A DNA stretch of 64,000 bases from assembly GCA_018296165.2 (NCBI GenBank), contig JACKQL020000050.1, forward strand, positions 62,001-126,000, read 5' to 3'. The position numbers were made by a program, and so were the translations under genes. Below are positions 22,560 through 36,997 of this stretch, piece after piece. Numbering within the stretch: the stretch's first letter is position 1; every line of letters starts with the position of its first letter. A model generated the notes under the pieces. The model searched no databases. It saw nothing but the letters and a program-made list of their open reading frames with translations, and had not been told where the DNA came from. The DNA comes from Termitomyces sp. T153 (taxonomy: Eukaryota; Basidiomycota; Agaricomycetes; Agaricales; Lyophyllaceae).

Positions 22560-23110
22560 GTACTTACACCAAAGTGACGGCGTTACTCAATCGACCCAAT
22601 CTGATGAAGTTTGTCTCCCAATCAGCGCCAAAAACCTGAGTAGGAATTTTTCTCCCAGGAAGAGCCACCACATCACAAAGAAATAAGAACAGAGCGCTTT
22701 GCTTTAGACCCAAAGTGTCAATTTGACAGGACATATCGTGGCGTTGACTTGAACTAGGCGTCGAAGATCCGGGTTCTTCCCAAGTTGTGTCAACTAAGCT
22801 TCCATGGAAAATCTTTATTTGAGTTTGCAGACATCGGTCCGCAGCAGTATTGAAGTCATGGGTTCGACTGCATGTACGGTGCTGGCGAGATGTGTGGGCG
22901 ATGTTCAATACGATCTGGCGACGTCTGCGACAGGATGCAGGGTGCCATCAGCCTGGTGACAGCATCTTTGGGGGATGTGGCGAGGAACACATAATTCACA
23001 GCATTTCCAAAAACGAGGCTGATTTCCCAGATGAGGTTGTTGAAGGCAAAAATTGAGTTTGCAGCGGGAGAGGAATGGAGACCGTGGTGTTCGGAGAGTG
23101 ATGACCTCAA
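22560..23110 (-). other. Possible unidentified gene or remnant on the minus strand
   Basis: Two overlapping open frames (84 and 114 codons) read protein-like text, SIFAFNNLIWEISLVFGNAV and TLGLKQSALFLFLCDVVAL. They might be exons of one gene. No splice pair that joins them cleanly was found and no family was recognised. The spacer 22,060-22,560 before it holds nothing that can be supported. Confidence 0.25.
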
Positions 23111-23213
23111 GTTAGGGTTACAAATACCGGCAAATTGAGGAGCTCGTTGTCCAGCTCATCCTGCCATCCCAGCCGCCGTCCCCAACGCCGTCCCCAACGT
23201 CGTCGCCGCCCAC

Positions 23214-26200
23214 ATGGACCACACCCAGCACCTCATGGGCCAGCAGCCCCCGCAGCCGCAGCCGCAGCCAGCGGCGCCCCCCAGCAAGAGGAGGAAAAAG
23301 GCGGACACCGGCGCCGACGAGGGCGCGGCGCCATCGGAGCCCCGTCGCCTGCGGCGGTCTCACGAGGCATGTGCGAGGTGTAGGAGCAAGAAAATAAAGG
23401 CAAGTCCCGACGGGCGACACCGGCGGCAATTTCCAGCCATGCTGACTTCTCGCAGTGCGACTCGAAACATCCCCGCTGCACCGCGTGCGCCACAGCCGGC
23501 ACTGCATGCCACCAGGAGGACCGCCACCGCCAGACCCTCACCCCCCGCGGCTACACCGAGCGCATCGAGCACCAGGTCGCCCAGTGCGAGGCCCTGCTCA
23601 AGCGCCACATCCCGGGCTTCGAGCTCGACAAGCTCGACGAGATCTGTGTGCGCGAGGGCATCGAGATCACGGTGGCGACGCCGTCGCTGACGACGACGTT
23701 CCAGTTCCAGCAGACGTCGGCGTTTCCCCGGTCCGCCGCGCCGGTCGGGCAGCAGCCGTTGCCGCCGCCGCAGCCTGGCATGTACTATCCGCCGCCGGGC
23801 TACATGGGCCCGCCGCCTCCGCACGGCTACGGCATGATGCCGCCCTACCCGCCCTTCCATCCCGGCCTCCCCATGCCCGGCCCCTACGGCCCCCACCTCC
23901 ACCCGTCCTTCCAGCCCCCGCCCCCGGGCTACATGGGCCCCCCTCCCCAGCCAGCACCCGCCTCGTCCCCCGTTCCTCCCCCCATCACCGCCGCGGCCAC
24001 CCAGGTCCTCCACCCCCGCGAGTCCTCCACCGTCGTGGCCAAGGGCACAGACCCCGACGGCAACGACATGTCCAACGCAGCAGTAAGTCCTTTTGACATC
24101 CATCATCCTCCTGTCCTTACGCCCCCAGGCCCTTGCCAAGGCCTTTGGCGTCTCTGCAGCAATCGTCAACGACATCAGGCTCAGCCCGCTCATCGACAGA
24201 GAAGACCTGGCAGTCGGCTCCAATGGGCTCAGCTCTGGACGCGACCGTGGTTACCATGAAGCCGCCGTGCCCCGCGATTCGACCCAGTGGACGCGCCTCA
24301 TCGTGCGGCGCAACTCGAATGCCTCAGCCCCCAGGCTCGATCTCCCTGCACCAGGTGAACTGGGCCCATCCATCGATGTCTGGCTGCCCAAGGACCGCGA
24401 GATGGTACAGCACATCATTGACGGCTACTTTACGCGACTCAACGTCCATCGCCCCGTCTTTGTCCGCAAGGACTTTGAAAAAACCCTCAACAGTCTGTAT
24501 GACGGCCTCGTCGTCTCGCACGACCCGGGCTACATTTGCAGCCTCTACCTGGTCTTGGCGCTCGGCACATTAAGCGAGTTGAATCACCGCGCTGGTGCTG
24601 CGGACCTCTCTGCTACCCCTGGCGACTCTCAGTACTTGGGGTCTGCGGTGGCCAAGAAGCTCATGGCAAATTGGCCTGAGCACGATGAGTTCTTTGGCCG
24701 TGCGCTCTCCGTCAAACCCGACTTGCGCGTCACAATCTCAAGTCTGCAGGCTCTCATCTTGTTGCACTGGTACCTCTACACCGAGGCAAGTCTTGATTCG
24801 TCTCTTTTTATTTTTTCCTCTTACCAACGCCCTCTCAGAGACAAGGCCGCACTCTATGGCGTCTGGTGGGCAGTCTTGTTCGCCTATCCATCGAGCTAGG
24901 CCTACATCATGACCCGACAACACAAATGCATCCTGTCCCACCTCAAGCTCCAGGGACCGTCCCCCCCACTCCCACCAGAATATTTACCGACGAAGAATGC
25001 CAGCTCCGCATTCGTCTCTGGGGAATCGTCCTTGTTCACGATCGTGGCACATCCATTCTCCTCGGTCGACCTCTTGCTATATCTCCGAGCGACTCGAGCA
25101 CCCCGCACCCCACTCGCCCAAAGGAACGGCGTGGTCCATATGACTTTTCGGAACACTTTGAGCATTCTATGCCTGTCGCTGATATTCAGGCGGATGTGAT
25201 CGATTCCCTTTATGCCCCCAAAAAGACCCAATCAGCAGATGTGATCATGCGCAATGCGACGAGGATCATCAATAGAATGTCAGAGTTTAGAAAGGGGCTT
25301 CCGGAGAAGTATAGCTATTATTTCGCAGGAACGGATGAGTGGCCACTTGAGAGGAGGAGCCAGCTCGTCCAGGAAATCACGGAAGATGAGGGTTTGACGT
25401 TACTCAAGGTTGGAATTGCGAGGATCTTGCTCCTCAGGGCTCTTTTCAATTCCAAAGAACTAACTTATTCCCAACGGCACAAAGCCCTTGTCGATGGTTG
25501 GTACATTTCGTTTCTTCGTCTCTTGCCATACTTATATCCCTTGCTTGCAGCCATTGTCACATCTCACAACATGATTATCATCCATAATCAGCTCATCAAA
25601 TTCCCGGACATTGCATTCTTCACATCTCCTATCCCTCTTCACATTGCAGCAATGGTCATACTCTACGGTCACATGTCGAAATGCGATACACTTCCTCGCT
25701 CGATTGCCCTTGAGGACGTTTGGCTTGCTCTCGACATGCTTCCGCGATTCCGCTGGCGCTGGGAACGCAAAGACCTCAATGGAGGGCATCCGCTAATCGC
25801 AAAACTTGCTGAGCGCGTTATGGAAGTCGACTTGGCCAGCGTGGGTCCTATCAGCCATCCTGCTCTCTTGTCAGAACCCAAGTGGGAGGAGGAACCCTCG
25901 TCTGGTCCCAAGTCACAGCAGACAACACCCATCATGGATCATGCGGCGTACTCTAACGGTAATGGCAACGGCGGCGGCAATGTCATCTTCTCACCAGCTA
26001 CAATGAAAGGAAATAGTACGAGGAGTAGCGGGGAGTCGACACCGCCTGATGGGCAGCAGCTTGTTGAAGTCCCCATGCATTTGTTTTATCCTTTCTATCC
26101 TGAGACGTCCGCATCGTTTACGGTGCCCCCGAATTCGGCGGGGAGTGCTGGACAGCCGAGAGATTATACGCAGTTGTTGGCTGCGGCGGCTCAGGGTCCG

Positions 26201-26399
26201 CCTGCGTCGTATGGCTGCCAGGGATCGCAGGATTCGTACATGTCAGAAGAGAGGGATCCTGATTCGGTTTCGGGCCAGCATGTCATGGTGTGGATGGACG
26301 CTGTGAGTGATCGAATTCTTTTCTGTTTTCGCGTTGTTGAAGTTTTGTTGTGTTCAGGTGTCGAGAGGACAACCGTTCACTGTGCCTCCTCAGGCGTGA
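23214..26399 (+). CDS. Zn2Cys6 (GAL4-type) fungal transcription factor
   Basis: The start at 23214 gives a Gln/Pro-rich leader, a basic KRRKK patch and the zinc cluster ACARCRSKKIK / CDSKHPRCTACATAGTAC, with C-x2-C-x6-C-x6-C-x2-C-x6-C spacing. A 56-nt intron inside the cluster begins GCAAGT (23400) and ends CGCAG. A Pro/Gly/Tyr-rich segment follows (23,700-24,000). From 24,400 the fungal-specific regulatory domain begins (YFTRLNVHRPVFVRKDFE, LHWYLYTE / RQGRTLWRLVGSLVRLSIEL). The second of those joins also uses a GCAAGT donor (24786-24838). The domain continues with ECQLRIRLWGIVLVHDRGTS. A last intron precedes VSRGQPFTVPPQA and the stop at 26397-26399. It is a nuclear DNA-binding regulator; its targets cannot be read from sequence. 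Confidence 0.9.
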
Positions 26400-26885
26400 T
26401 ATGCTTCCTTTGGAACCTTTAGGCATCTTTCCTCGTATGTTCTCTTATAGTTTGGTTATGTCTGTTCCAATGTTGCTTTGCCCTCTCGTATATCATGAGT
26501 CTTATCGCCTAGTGCGATGCGCTCTGGTCATTCATAAAGTATGTACCGTGTGTATATCTGTGTCCTTTATTGTTTCTTCCTGTGTGGTTAGGCTGATCAT
26601 AAATAGCCAGCCACTGTTTGGTTCGTATCCTGATATCTGTAATTTACTATTCGAAATAGAATAGTTGTGTTGTAAATCGGTATTCAAAAAGAAACCTTTG
26701 GTGTCATGTCGCAGTCCGGCCAAAACAAGTCGTTATATATATTGTTTATGTCGATCTTCTGTTATCCGAGGTATGAAGTACTACATTGATCAAGACTATA
26801 GTAGATATGTACATGGAGCGCAACTCGAGAAGTGCTCCGTAAGGTGTAGATGTTATAAAAGTACTACGACTGAGTATCCCATTGC
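26400..26885. other. AT-rich convergent 3' region between the Zn2Cys6 gene and the chitinase
   Basis: No gene is visible. The stretch lies between two converging stop codons and probably contains the two 3' UTRs. Confidence 0.5.
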
Positions 26886-29184
<2,299 letters not shown>

Positions 29185-29244
29185 GTTTGATGACGAAAAA
29201 AGAAGGGGATGTCGCGACGACTCTGGAACCTCCGAGTGCAACAC

Positions 29245-30700
29245 CTCTTATTCACCTTCGGAAGCAATGTGGCGATAATGCAAGTACCTACTCTTGAATG
29301 ATGGTGAGCGGCGCATTGTTCGAGAAGTCTGAGGTTTGAGGTGGCAATGAATCATTTTTGGCAGGAATCAAGTATTGCAAACGAGATGATTTGTAGACTG
29401 GAGAAAACGTTCGTGACCAAGTCGGGGAGAATCTATGTAAGGATCCAATTCCAATCCACAAGGGAAAGAGAGAATCTGAATCATGCACGACGGCGCAAAC
29501 GGTTTTTGAGGCGCAGAGAGTTGGTCGACGTTATGACTCCTGACTTCATATGTGCATACAAACACCATAAATGAGCCATCTTCTAATCAAAATCAGACAA
29601 AGCAGGCTCTTTTGTAACGTGGAGACATCCAGAACTTCTGATACATCAAAGCAGCGGGTTCCAGAATGGGTCTAGCGTTACTTCTTGGAATCGAATGAGG
29701 CGCAACTAACTTGGAATGTTACCGATACAGGAAGTGCCGATATCTGCGATCGTATGGAATCGAGGCCTCTTCGATATAAGCCAAAAGCGGTCAAAGAAGA
29801 AGAGAACACCGCCGATTCAGATTCAGTAATTTGGAAGAAAGCACAGATACATGCAGTTCATTCGTTGAGTTCGGCGTACTCCAGCAGAATGAAAACTCAG
29901 AAGAGACAATGTAACCCAATCGTCTGATGCTCACATCGGTAGCCTGTCGAATGAGAGATGAAATCATTATACCCGTAAACGTTGTGATACAATAGCAACT
30001 CTGGTTAAATACCTCATCCCGAACCTCGACACGTTCCAACGCTGCGATCAATCCCTCTCCATACCTGATTCTACCACTTATCACATCTACGGCTGCTCAA
30101 ATGAGCCAGCCGGAGAATTGTCATTTCCGCGTGTCTCTCTTGAAGTAGGAGCTATTGACAGCCGATGCCTGCACGATGTCGAATATGGTTTCCCCAACTC
30201 CCAAGAATTTCTCTGCAACAGAGCGAAGTGTAGGGTCTGAGATGGCGGATGCATCCGGACTGCATCCCATTATCAAATTGCTGGATGGGACAGCAGGAGA
30301 GGACTCACGAGAACCCGCTCGACCGCCGAACACCAGCGACAACTGTGGATAACAGTGCTGCGTCAACAGCGTAATGGACAAATCTGCCAAGGACCATTAT
30401 TGAATATTGATGTGTTGAATGGGGAGACAGTAGTTATGTTGTGAGAAACCCCAAGTCAAGGAGGATATTGTCGTTGGTGCTCGATGCAGACGTCCACGAG
30501 TCCAATTCGGCGCCCCCGCAACCCAAAAGGGGAAGCTACCGATTGTTGATCACCGTTTCTTTTCTCGTGACTACACTTTCTTGTGACTACACTTTCTGGT
30601 CCTGCGCGTCCAAATTCGAGTTATATACAATGACGAGGGTTACATGGAGATGGCATGATCCAATGTCCTGGTCACATCCGTAATGTATTACTATGGTTGA
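29245..30700. other. Region with no firmly supported gene; unassigned minus-strand frames
   Basis: Minus-strand frames at 30390-30121 (SLVFGGRAGSRESSPAV, DPTLRSVAEKFLGVGE) and 30084-29791 (GEGLIAALERVEVRDEVFN, MISSLIRQATDVSIRRLGYI) look protein-like. They could be exons of one gene, but no good splice junction joins them and the family was not recognised. The rest, including 29,288-29,790, shows nothing. Confidence 0.25.
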
Positions 30701-30716
30701 GGGCCCTCACCGCTTA

Positions 30717-30935
30717 CTAGTCTTTCGAATATTCTCTGTCTTCGAGCAATCCAAGAAATTTAGCGCCGATCAACAGGCGATCCTCAACATCAGGCCACTG
30801 GTGGTTATGTGCAAGCAGACCATTGTGCCAACTCCTCGATCGAGATAGACGGTTGATGGGCACCTTATGGATTGTCGTCGGTAGCTCAAGGGATGTTGCG
30901 TCAGGCTCGATGGTTGTCAACGGATGAGGGATATT
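30717..30935 (-). pseudogene. F-box gene fragment, internally deleted
   Basis: The minus strand reads EPDATSLELPTTIHKVPI, matching the region just before the F-box in the gene at 15127-16069 (SDAPSVETPMTSIEAPIHCL). It then jumps directly to HNHQWPDVEDRLLIGAKFLG, which matches HTHQWADVVINLRPLIGAKL from well after the F-box. The F-box itself is missing. This is a decayed paralogue with an internal deletion. Confidence 0.6.
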
Positions 30936-31021
30936 GTGCTGAAACGGTTTCAGATTGGGTCAAAACAAACTCAGACGAACAACAAGAAACAAGCATGTGA
31001 GCGACCACAAAGCAAGGATAA

Positions 31022-32272
31022 CTACCACTTCCCCACACCCCACGCATTGAAAGCGACGCCTCTTAGGTTCCAAACTCCTTCTTTCGGTTGCACCAAGCCT
31101 TTGGTATCGCGCGCTCGGCACTCTACAGTTCCGCTCTCCGCAACGCCTTCTAGCTCCGCTTCCCATATTGTCCAGCTCCACTTGCCTTCCTGATACGTTA
31201 TGCGGGCATCATGCCATGTCTTCCCGCCGTCAGTAGTGACATCGACCCCTGCAACGTTAGCCAGATTTGAGACAGCATAACCCTTGATATACAAAGAGGT
31301 CGGCGATGTGATTGTTATGGAACCAATGACAGAATTGAGAGGGAGGGAAGTCATGGAGGGGTATTTAGACCAAAGAGGTTTCGCTTCGTCTTTCGACGTT
31401 ACCTGATGATGAAAGGAATGTAAGAGGGAGAGATACAAATATGGATAGACGTACCGTCGGAGGAAGGATTTTGTAGTCGCGTTGTTGGTAAAAGTTGGGT
31501 GATTCAGAGGGAGAAACAATGATGGTGTCTAGCCATTTGACCCATCGTGCTCCAAGATAGCCAGGGACAATGAGACGAACGGGACCACCGTGTTCTGCTG
31601 TGAGTGGCTCGTCGTTCATCTGATATAGTGTTATTTCATTGAAACAACGTGTCAGAGTAAAGGCTCACCTCAAACGCAAGCAAGACATCGCTATCAAGAT
31701 CAAGAGCTTTCTCTGATGTGATTGATGCGCCATAGTACTCGTCGTCTTGACACAAAGTTGCATGGGACGCGAAACAAACATGTGCATTGCCTGGTTGGAC
31801 GCCGGCTTGAGCCAAGACATCACGCACGCGTACGCCGCCCCATTTGCAGTTTGCAATTACACCACTGTCCCAACCTACACCGCTAACAGGCTTGATGGCC
31901 CCCATCTCATTCCGTCGATTTCCGGCACACTTGGAAGATCCGTGGAGGGTAAGCCTTGTGTGGCTTCAGCATAGGCAGCATGAATCATACCTGGAGAGCT
32001 GCAACTACTTGAACAATTGGAAACGATGCCTGAAGCTTCGGAATCGTGTATTGGAGCTCCTTGTCGACAGCTCCTTTGATGGAGATAGAATAGGTCTCTT
32101 CGTCAAACTCGCGAACAGGCCCATGGTTTCGGCAATAAACAAGGTCCTCCGGCGTAACGTTGAATTCTACCAAGGAAGCTACAGGAGCCTCAGCATTGAA
32201 TGGGCGGTGACCTTGCACTTTCAGAAGATCCGGATGAGAAGGTTCGACAGAGTAGTAATGGTCCGTCGACAT
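31022..32272 (-). CDS. SUOX: Sulfite oxidase (molybdenum cofactor type, no heme domain)
   Basis: The start at 32272 gives [18 protein letters not shown]. The Moco domain contains [20 protein letters not shown]. Exon 2 starts with the cysteine of CAGNRR, the conserved molybdenum ligand region. It continues with [16 protein letters not shown] and HVCFASH, then [20 protein letters not shown] and a typical [11 protein letters not shown] segment. The dimerisation domain follows ([20 protein letters not shown], then [12 protein letters not shown]) and ends NAWGVGKW at 31022. It has neither the cytochrome b5 domain of animal sulfite oxidase nor an obvious mitochondrial leader. So it resembles the single-domain plant/fungal form that oxidises sulfite to sulfate. 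Introns are about 50-60 nt. Confidence 0.9.
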
Positions 32273-32515
32273 GGTGTTTTGCAGCAAACAGGCGTGATCG
32301 GAACTTGGACTACCAGTATTATTACGGCATTCCACATGGTTCGGTGCAGGCAGATGAGATAACTTAGTGAATCAGTCACTCTGATAGTAGTCGGATTATA
32401 AGGCTAAGCGTAGTTTGTAAGACATTGCTCTCAGGTCCAAACACGTGATCATTTCTAGACTCTTTTTGTCTCTAAAGATACACAGCGAACTTCCTCGTAC
32501 ATGACTGGGTGTAAA

Positions 32516-33042
32516 TCAAGGCTCCAGGGAGGCAGGGAACGTTCCATTCTCGCGTTGCTCGTCAAACTTGGAGATCTATTAGAAGTTGAGTGGCAAGGAA
32601 GGGCAGCAAGTCTAGTAAGACCCACCCATTCGTCTATGGCAAAGTACCTGTCGTGAGCGAAGAAGACTATTAGAGGAAAGATTACGTACTCGGACAAAGC
32701 GAATTATATGCTCTTTGAAATTGTTTGCATGGGGCGAAATCCTCTCCTTTAGCAGCGATGCACTTGAAGTAGTCAGTGTAGTTCTGGTAGCTAAAAAGAA
32801 TTGAGTTTCCAATTCAATTGACTAGAGCAAGATATACGCACCAATTTCTTGTCTGGTTGGTGTTAGGAAAACGAGCTGAAAGTCAGAAATATCAACACTC
32901 GGAATGTCCGACGGATGAAAGCTAGACTAACCGTCGAAGCCGACGGTCTGAAGCACGAAACGGCTGTTGCAATGCGTGAGCAAAATAGGACTGAACCGGA
33001 AGACTATAGCAACCTTTGCTCGGTGGGGGCGGATTCAGACAT
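32516..33042 (-). CDS. COX12: Cytochrome c oxidase subunit VIb (Cox12/COX6B)
   Basis: Six short exons assemble into an approximately 88-residue protein. The start at 33042 reads MSESAPTEQ, splices to SRFVLQTVGFD, then ARFPNTNQTRN, then CYQNYTDYFKC followed by IAAKGEDFAPCKQFQRAYNS, LCP, NEW, and finally ISKFDEQRENGTFPASLEP with a stop at 32516. The CX9C and CX10C pair is the CHCH signature of Cox12, which lies on the intermembrane-space face of complex IV. Every junction has GT...AG and keeps the frame. No single exon is long enough to stand out as an ORF. It is divergent from PRP18, with 78 bp between start codons. Confidence 0.88.
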
Positions 33043-33092
33043 AGTCGTTACACTTGGGGTTTCGGGATGTGGCGGAAGAATTGGAGAAATAT

Positions 33093-33104
33093 GCTTATAT
33101 AAGC
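33093..33104. promoter_or_regulatory. Palindromic TATA-like element in the COX12/PRP18 divergent promoter
   Basis: GCTTATATAAGC is a perfect 12-bp palindrome inside the 78-bp gap. It is 51 bp from the COX12 start codon, a plausible TATA distance, but only 16 bp from the PRP18 start codon, which is too close for a classic TATA there. Function is inferred. Confidence 0.45.
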
Positions 33105-33120
33105 AACTATACTCTTCTCA

Positions 33121-34453
33121 ATGGACGCTCTGAGGGCAGAAATCAACTCAAAGCGTAAAGCTCTGCAGGATGAATCTGTTAGGCCTAACAAGTACATGCG
33201 TAGGGGAGACATAGAGCGTATGAAAGAAGAAGCCAAAGCTCGCGAGCAGAAAGAACGCGAGGAGGCTCAACAGCGCGAGGAGGCTAAAGCTCTCGTGCGC
33301 AAGGAGAAATTAGTGAGCTTATTGCTTCTATCTTTCTCATGCTGTGTCCTTATTCGCAAATGGAGAGTAGATTCCTTCACGATCTGCTACCAACTCGCCC
33401 CATCCAGGTATAGTTGAAGGCAATAGGTCAGGCAGCGAGATACCAGTACCGGAATTTTCTCTGTTCAACATATCAAATGAAGAGACTATACGGCGACTAC
33501 GTGCCAAAGGTCAGCCAATACGACTATTTGGAGAGTCTGACAAGGATCGTCGGCTTCGGTTGAGGGCACTTGAGCTTATCGAAGAGAAGGGGCATGAGCG
33601 ACAGGGCGGTCAGAATGATTTCAAGAAGGCTTTGGAGGACGTTGAGAATGTTGAGAAGGAGCTGCAGAAGAAGAATAACAAAGGGAAAAGGAAGGACGAC
33701 CCAGAACAACCTGCAGCAGGTATAATAGATTTAGGACTCATCAAAACCGATCCTGACAAGCTGTACCCCCTCATCTACTACGCGCTGAAACGGACGTTGA
33801 AAGAATGGGGAGATGCTATGGACGAACGACCAGGTGGGCGGTTATATCACTATTATCACCCTTTCTAGCTTTGACTGTTGGTGTCAGAACATATCAAACG
33901 CACGACGCAGGGAAAACTTGCTGCCGCCACACAAGTACAGTCTGCAGAGTATCTGAAGCCGCTCTTTAAGACTCTTCGGTCAAGGGTTGGTCGTCTCACT
34001 ATATATTCGTTCGCGCTCTTACCAACTTAAACAGAGTCTTCCAGATGATATGTTAGCCCGTATAGCAGAAATCGTCTATTACATGCAAAAACGGCAATAT
34101 CAACGTGCCAACGATTCCTATCTCCGTCTTTCCATTGGAAACGCGCCCTGGCCCATTGGAGTGACCATGGTTGGGTATGTTTGTTCACCATGCACCCCGT
34201 CTATCCCTGACACTCGTGATCTCCTTCACCTGTATAGAATTCACGAACGTTCTGCACGTGAGAAAATCTCTGCGGACCAGGTCGCGCACGTTTTGAACGA
34301 CGAGGTCAGCAGGAAATATATCCAGAGCTTGAAACGGTAAGTCCTTAGTACTCTTCATTCCCCTTACGCTGTGCTGATTCTTTGTTAAATAGACTCCTCA
34401 CGTTCTCCCAAACGAAGTATCCACCGGAAGATGTTTCCCAACTGATGGGTTAG
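33121..34453 (+). CDS. PRP18: Pre-mRNA splicing factor 18 (Prp18)
   Basis: The start at 33121 reads [19 protein letters not shown], then a charged helix rich in Glu/Lys/Arg. After an intron comes the splicing-factor-motif (PRP4-like) segment [20 protein letters not shown] and [19 protein letters not shown]. The Prp18 core follows: [61 protein letters not shown] and [20 protein letters not shown]. It continues [20 protein letters not shown] and ends [12 protein letters not shown] at 34453. Prp18 acts in the second step of splicing with Slu7. Introns are short and GT...AG. Confidence 0.93.
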
Positions 34454-34704
34454 ATGCTCTGACTTCTCATTGTCAATCTTTGTATGTTGGGTACCGATGT
34501 TAGGTGGTGACCTTGTGTACATGCTTGTGCTTGGAATGTAATGTATTTTCTAGCTCTTCTTTACTATTGAGTACACCTGGCATAATTGAAGTATGTGTGA
34601 CCTACATAGGAGATCAACTACGTGTATATTGTGGTTGGGACCTTTAGCTGCCTCCAGGCTCGAGTCCGAAAGGCGTCGTTCCATCTATACAAATATGTTC
34701 CATC

Positions 34705-36794
34705 TTATCTTTTTGTTTTCCTGCTTTTCTTACCACGCGATTGCGTCTCATCGTCACCATCTGGTGTACCAGGAGTAGCCAAGGCATGCCCTGATTCCTT
34801 GACATGAGAAAACAACTTGGTTCTACTCGGAAAGTGTTGCTGGCAAACATTGCACTGGTGTCGATTGCAAAAGTAGAGGATAAGAAGGGTAATCAGCGGT
34901 AGATGTTACCATGGCCCACCTGAATCTGACTGTGACGACCCTCACCAGCTTCAGCCTTCTTTGCCTGTCGTGCACGTCTCTGATCGCGCTTGGAAGGCTC
35001 CGTCGGGAGTGTGGCGCTGACTTCTGTGTCAACACCCACATCATCCGGCGGAAGCACATTCTTGGTATCTCTTGACGGCTCTTCTGGTGTGTGTGCCTCG
35101 GAGCGTGCAAGTTTCATCGCCCGCCGTTCTGTCTTCGTAAGCGGCTCAGCCAGTTTCAATGAGGTTTTCAATTCCTTTTTCTTCTTTTTATGTTTGGGGA
35201 AGGATGGTTCCTCCTCTTCGCCCTTTGGCCCCTCAGCAGGATCCCTCGACTCAGGGGATACAGAGTAATCATGACTTTTCAGACCAAGATATGGAGTAGG
35301 GGTGGGTGAGCTCGTAGGAGGACCGTTTGACAGATTGTCATCTTCAGTCTCGTCGAGTGTGTCCCCGTCTCGATCTGGATCCTTGCCAAGATCGAGATCT
35401 TCGTTTTCATCCATCATTTGCTGACGCAGGAGCTCGACTTCACGAAGGTGCTTCTTGCTCCGTTCGTGACTGTCCCACGCTGCCTCACTCCTGAATGTCT
35501 TTCGGCATGCAACACATTCCCATTCCTCTGAGTCCTCGCCTTCAGCAACCACCCAATCCAGGTCGGTGTGCAGCTTTGTAGTGTCCAGCTTTTGCCAGTC
35601 TTGCTCAACATATTCTCCTATGATTTGTTGACGCTTTCTTGCGTCTTCGGTTGTCAGTATACCAGAGCCTGAGGGTTTATCTTGTTCGGATTGACAAACG
35701 ATGTGGGATTTGTAGCGAGGGTCTCGCTTACGAATGAATTTGGCGAGAGACTGAATAGAGAGATTAAGTATTGCCAATGGTCAGTCTATGGGCCAACTCA
35801 CCCTAACGGTATCATTGTACTCTCTACGTGTGTCATCGCGAGCTTTCTTGTTGTCCCTCTCCATTAGTCTAAATGGCGTATAAAAAACCTCGTAAAATTT
35901 TGGAACTGGTACGTTATCAGACCTTTTCACACGTCTATCAGGAGCTTCGTTGAGATTCCATTGTTCAGACCAAGTGAAATCCTTGGCTGTTGCAAAGTTG
36001 ATCCATGCTGCATAAAATAACTTGACAGCTTGCCGGTCATCGTCCTTGCCGGTCCCTGTCCATGTCCACGTGGAATAACCGAACGAGGGGTATTTTATAT
36101 CTGCGGAGAACATAGCCTCTTCTGCTCCTAATCGTTCAAAGAGGTTACGATAGAGTGTAAAGAAGCTCTGAAGCAGTATTAGAGATGAAGCAAATATCGA
36201 TACGCATTACATACATCTGAACCGTCGTCAAAGCCAATCCACAAGTTTGCGTCTAGAAATCTCGAAATATGGCGGGTAGTTAAGCCTCGATCTCTGGCGC
36301 GTGGCGGAGGTGCGCCTTTACGAATATCATCATAGACTGTCTCTGCATCTGGTTCGGGTACAAGTGAGGCCTTGTGAGAATCGTACCAAGCGCGTTCCTA
36401 CTTGCAACATCGATAAGATTTCAAAGTTCCAGACTGGACCAGTTTATTCCTACTTGTTCGTCGCTGAGTACCTAGAGATGTCATCTTTCATTGAGTTGTT
36501 TATAACCTGCAGAACCGGAGATCCGACCTCGTAGGCCTGCTGTAATGCTGCAAAACGTTTCGTCGCGCCTTCAATATCATCCTTGTTCTTGTCTGGATGA
36601 TGAGTTAGAGCCAACCGCCGGAATGAACGCTGTGAGGGTTGATTTCTGAAGCGACTACAGATGGTGAGTAGATGAGGACTCACTTTAATTTCATCGGCGG
36701 TTGCATTCTCGTCGACCTCAAGCAGCTCATAGTAATCAGGGACGCTTTCCTGAATATCTTGACCACCGCGCGCTGTAGATTCGCGCGTGCCCAT
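34705..36794 (-). CDS. JJJ1: Jjj1-type J-protein of 60S ribosome maturation (DNAJC21 homologue)
   Basis: The start at 36794 leads to a J domain ([18 protein letters not shown], then [13 protein letters not shown] with the HPD motif). The middle region reads [36 protein letters not shown] and [20 protein letters not shown], followed by [16 protein letters not shown]: the Jjj1 family core. A first C2H2 finger begins [18 protein letters not shown] long acidic and Lys-rich stretch follows, then a second finger beginning [17 protein letters not shown], and a basic tail ending [10 protein letters not shown] with a stop at 34705. Jjj1 stimulates Ssa-type Hsp70 to release Arx1 from pre-60S particles in the cytosol. 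It is divergent from TIM13. Confidence 0.92.
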
Positions 36795-36997
36795 TTCAGA
36801 TAGATCGTAAAGGCGTCAGAACAAGGTGTACGGGAGGTGAATGTTGTGCCATTTGAGTTGGGCGACCCAAATGAGGAAATATCGGAATTTGAAAACAGAA
36901 ATTTCGTGCCGCAAGTAGCCGCAAGTGCGGGGACGACAAAATTACTTCAACGCGCTTTCTGTGCACTGGCTGAAAAGTTTCCCCTAGTTTCATCAAC

